Shown here: positions 61,402 to 64,000 of the stretch, piece after piece
Numbering within the stretch: position 1 is the stretch's first letter
Layout of the letters: every line of letters starts with the position of its first letter
Source: Akkermansiaceae bacterium
GTDB lineage: Bacteria > Verrucomicrobiota > Verrucomicrobiia > Verrucomicrobiales > Akkermansiaceae
Assembly: GCA_023301765.1 (NCBI GenBank)
Contig: JALZUC010000013.1
Span: 1 to 64,000 of the forward strand
Reading direction: 5' to 3'
Length of the DNA: 64,000 nucleotides
Notes under the pieces: model-generated
What the model saw: the letters and a program-made list of their open reading frames with translations, nothing else
Told to the model about the DNA's origin: nothing
Databases searched by the model: none
Made by a program: the position numbers and the translations under genes

Positions 61402-61968
61402 ATGGAAGATAAAATTAAATTACGGAAGCAAATACGCCACGTAATCGCTGAAACATCTGACTCTGAGTTAGCCGCTAATTCAGAGCAGATCTGCCAGCAC
61501 CTAGCAAGAAATGCTAACCTACTAGATCGTATGAAGACGATCGCTGTCTACGCAGCTCACAAAAATGAAGTATCACTATCTAAATTACACCAGCTCCTCC
61601 CCCAACATCAGCTGCTTTACCCACTCTGCCATGACGCTGGTAGACTCAGCTATCATCATATAATAAATCCCAATACCCTAATACCGGGTATGATGGGCAT
61701 ATTAGAACCACATCAAGATAACCATCCAGAGTTCGCAGTAAATAGTATAGACCTCTTTCTCTGCCCGGGCCTAGCATTTACACTGGGAGGTCATAGACTC
61801 GGTCAAGGTGGTGGTTATTACGACCGTATCTTGAGCCAGAAAAATGCTGCTTCGCGAGTTATTGGCGTCTGTACACAGCAGCAAGTGTTGGATGAAATAC
61901 CTTATGAGCTACACGATATCAAAATGGGCTATTTACTTACCGAAAGAGGATTACAAAAAGTAATCTAA
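61402..61968 (+). CDS. 5-formyltetrahydrofolate cyclo-ligase
   Basis: It converts 5-formyl-THF to 5,10-methenyl-THF using ATP. The 188-aa protein has KLRKQIRHVIAE, VYAAHKNEVSL near residue 51, FLCPGLAFTLGGHRLGQGGG near 115-135, and the C-terminal motif YYDRIL directly after. These match the YgfA family. The start ATG follows the gene-poor gap. It converges with ybeY, whose stop lies 2 bp away. Confidence 0.93.
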   Translation: MEDKIKLRKQIRHVIAETSDSELAANSEQICQHLARNANLLDRMKTIAVYAAHKNEVSLSKLHQLLPQHQLLYPLCHDAGRLSYHHIINPNTLIPGMMGILEPHQDNHPEFAVNSIDLFLCPGLAFTLGGHRLGQGGGYYDRILSQKNAASRVIGVCTQQQVLDEIPYELHDIKMGYLLTERGLQKVI

Positions 61969-61970
61969 TG

Positions 61971-62420
61971 CTAGCCTCCCCATACCTGCCCCAAGATACT
62001 TTGCTGGAGATCATTCATCTGCGCAAGACCTTCAGGTGTAGCATCCTCATGACCAGCTAGATGCAAAAGCCCATGGATGATATAGAGCATCAGCTCACGC
62101 TCAAAATTATTATCAAATTCCTCCGCCTGCTCACGCGCAGTCTCCACACTGATATGAATCTCTCCATGATCAAAAGTGATGACATCTGTAGCACCTGCAA
62201 TATCCATGAAGCGCACGTGTACATCTGCAATGGTGGCATCATCCACAAGACTAACCTCCACCTCCTGAAGATTTGTTAGCACACTACCTACCGTGCGTGC
62301 GGCCTTTAACACATAAGGCAAAGCCCTTACAGCAGAGGATTCAAGAAGATCTATTAATTCATCAGAAATCACAATGACTTCTTGATGATTGAAGACCATA
62401 ATTTTTTGAGGTAACTGCAT
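61971..62420 (-). CDS. ybeY: Endoribonuclease YbeY
   Basis: This zinc-dependent RNase is needed for 16S rRNA 3' maturation and 70S quality control. The 149-aa protein has VRFMDIAGATDVITFDHGEI near residue 70 and the metal motif LYIIHGLLHLAGHED (HGxLHLxGHD) near 112-126. The standard 3 His ligands are present. It lies downstream of the 7TM-HD gene, the common phoH-pgpH-ybeY order in many bacteria. Confidence 0.93.
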   Translation of the reverse strand: MQLPQKIMVFNHQEVIVISDELIDLLESSAVRALPYVLKAARTVGSVLTNLQEVEVSLVDDATIADVHVRFMDIAGATDVITFDHGEIHISVETAREQAEEFDNNFERELMLYIIHGLLHLAGHEDATPEGLAQMNDLQQSILGQVWGG

Positions 62421-62460
62421 AATGACAAAGGTGGATAATTAGCTTGAGGGTAATACCTAA

Positions 62461-64000
62461 TTACTTAGCCGCTGTTTTCTTCTTCGCCTCGTCAGAGCGT
62501 TTTTTATCTGAGCGCCCTCGCTGCATTGCATCGTGCACCGGCACTGATTTATCCACCTTAGATTCTTTCCCCTTACTACCAGTTTCATCATCCTTAGGGT
62601 AAACAATGCGAGTATGCATCATACTCCGTAAAGTGGCGGAGAAGCTATTACACGCTCCTTTAATTTCCCCCATAGTCAGGCCGCTGTGATCTAGCTGCCC
62701 ACTTGTTAAGCGCGCCATCACTAGCTCGTTAACCATATTTTTAATCTTCTGCGGTGTTGGTTTTTTAAGGCTCCGTGAGGCGCTCTCTACGCAGTCCGCC
62801 AGACTGATGATACCGCTCTCCTTAGAGCTCGGACCAGGACCAGGATAACGAAAACTCTTTGCATCCACCTCAGGAATATCTTCCTTATTTTCTAAACCTT
62901 CCTCAACTTTTTTCTCAACATCATGACGCTGATCTCGTGCTTTATGATAGAAATAACTGACCAGAGAGTCACCATGGTGTTCACGAATTACCTCAATGAT
63001 TTTTGGGTTTAGCTTATTCTTAATCGCCATATCCACACCATCTTTAACATGAGCAATAATAATAATTGCGCTCATAGTAGGAGTCAGTCCGTCATGGGGA
63101 TTACTATCCCCTTGATTCTCGATGAAGTACTCAGGCTTCTTAAGTTTTCCAATATCATGGAAATAGGAACACACCCTACACATCGCTGCATTCGCACCTA
63201 TTTCTTCTGCCGCAGACTCTGCCAATGATGCTACTACCATACTATGATGATAGGTTCCTGGGGCCTCTAGCTGTAAACGCCGTAGTAATTTATGATTAAG
63301 ATCGCTCAGCTCCAGCCAGCTAATATCTGTAGTGATTAAAAAGAGCGTTTCCAGAGCCGGTAATAATCCACTTACCAGCATACCTGTTAGCATCCCTCCA
63401 GCCAGAGCGATACCTATTTTAGTAATCTCACCTGCAAAACCATCACCAGTCTGCAGGGCTGCAAAATCAATTTTCCCAAACGCTAAAGCCAGTAACATAG
63501 TAGCTGCACCAACATAAAATCCGGCCCGTAATAAACTTCCCCTGCGGCGCACGTTACGTGTCAACGCGACAGCTATACAGCCAGCTATCAAGTTAATCGA
63601 AATAAAGAAAAAAATCTCTACCTGAGGTACCAGCATACTACCAAATAAAGCAACACTGAGAGATGTAAAGAAACCCGTCTGTCTACCCAGAAGAACCGAG
63701 TGTATCATCGGAGCAAACGCTAACGGCGGCAGAAGAAATAAATACTCAGTATCCCAGTTATTGGAGTTCACTAGAGAGCACACCACACGCAGAAGAATCA
63801 AATGCACGAGAATCCCACCAAACACCAGAGTTACACGACCATTTCTCACTCTCACAGTATGACGTAGGTGGTAAAATAAAATCACACTCGCAGCGAGGAT
63901 GAGACATACAAAAGTCCGTTGCACAGCATCCCCATCAAAAAGTACACCTGTGTATGAGTAATAAGCCAGTATCAAGCACGTTAACGCGGCGAAGATAGGA
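62461..64000 (-). CDS. 7TM-HD (PgpH-type) phosphohydrolase, 5' end outside window
   Basis: The frame stays open to the right end of the window, so the N-terminal part is missing. What is seen has seven or so TM helices (in the first 230 residues), then an HD domain with HHSMVVASLAES, CSYFHDIGKLKKPEYFIEN (the HD dyad) and REHHGDSLVSYFY, then a basic, Lys-rich C-terminal tail (SKGKESKVDKS and DKKRSDEAKKK). This is the 7TM-HD family, which includes the PgpH c-di-AMP phosphodiesterases. Its position before ybeY supports this. Any TTG start near 63975 is not the true start. Confidence 0.85.
   Translation of the reverse strand, partial: PIFAALTCLILAYYSYTGVLFDGDAVQRTFVCLILAASVILFYHLRHTVRVRNGRVTLVFGGILVHLILLRVVCSLVNSNNWDTEYLFLLPPLAFAPMIHSVLLGRQTGFFTSLSVALFGSMLVPQVEIFFFISINLIAGCIAVALTRNVRRRGSLLRAGFYVGAATMLLALAFGKIDFAALQTGDGFAGEITKIGIALAGGMLTGMLVSGLLPALETLFLITTDISWLELSDLNHKLLRRLQLEAPGTYHHSMVVASLAESAAEEIGANAAMCRVCSYFHDIGKLKKPEYFIENQGDSNPHDGLTPTMSAIIIIAHVKDGVDMAIKNKLNPKIIEVIREHHGDSLVSYFYHKARDQRHDVEKKVEEGLENKEDIPEVDAKSFRYPGPGPSSKESGIISLADCVESASRSLKKPTPQKIKNMVNELVMARLTSGQLDHSGLTMGEIKGACNSFSATLRSMMHTRIVYPKDDETGSKGKESKVDKSVPVHDAMQRGRSDKKRSDEAKKKTAAK

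Noticed and set aside
1-64000. CRISPR arrays, IS elements, integrases, prophage
   Set aside because: No repeated spacer pattern, transposase or integrase motifs were seen on either strand.

Overview
The window looks like a chromosomal segment of a Gram-negative, aerobic, pigmented member of the Verrucomicrobiota, most likely near Rubritalea/Akkermansiaceae. This is an inference from gene content: a staphyloxanthin-type C30 carotenoid pathway next to a photolyase, an NADH-linked complex I operon, heme A synthase, many secreted TPR and TlpA-like proteins, and almost no Shine-Dalgarno sequences before start codons. I see no phage, insertion sequence, CRISPR array or rRNA operon. One tRNA gene (Thr, anticodon UGU) opens the window.

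Region by region. 0-20 kb is housekeeping in short transcription units: alanine dehydrogenase, heme A synthase, rsmB, nadD, a dCMP-deaminase-like protein, a Tat-exported phosphoesterase, two paralogous TlpA-like thioredoxins flanking a clamp-loader delta' gene, thiL, a large secreted TPR protein, coaD, an MscS channel, ribBA, rpoN and a Ycf46-like AAA ATPase. 20.9-27.5 kb is the carotenoid cluster: a CrtN-like desaturase, an SRPBCC protein, an aldehyde dehydrogenase, and CrtP, CrtQ and CrtO homologues. Together these predict an acylated glycosyl ester of a C30 carotenoic acid. 27.5-37 kb holds photolyase, sixA, fabG, mnmH, tatD, a vapBC pair, and a small regulon (GbsR/MarR-type repressor, DCC protein, membrane protein, two tandem TIGR01777 nucleotide-sugar-epimerase-like proteins) with two matching palindromic operators.

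38.6-51.6 kb is a complex I operon, nuoDEFGHIJKLMN. nuoA, nuoB and nuoC are missing from it, and NuoJ carries an unusual C-terminal helix-hairpin-helix domain. A perfect TGTGA-N6-TCACA palindrome sits upstream. 51.7-54.3 kb is a nucleoside-salvage operon (xapX, deoB, deoD, cdd). 54.5-58.8 kb encodes a GldF/GldG/DUF4340 ABC-type membrane system without its ATPase. It is followed by sufS and a DoxX-like protein. A gap of about 920 bp then holds what looks like a decayed gene. The window closes with 5-formyltetrahydrofolate cyclo-ligase, ybeY and the 3' part of a 7TM-HD (PgpH-type) phosphohydrolase gene that runs off the end.

The strongest items for a second look are the carotenoid cluster in a Gram-negative setting, the NuoJ-HhH fusion, the repressor with its two operators, and the crtP promoter whose -10 box almost touches the start codon (a predicted leaderless mRNA). 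The last fits the general lack of Shine-Dalgarno sequences.
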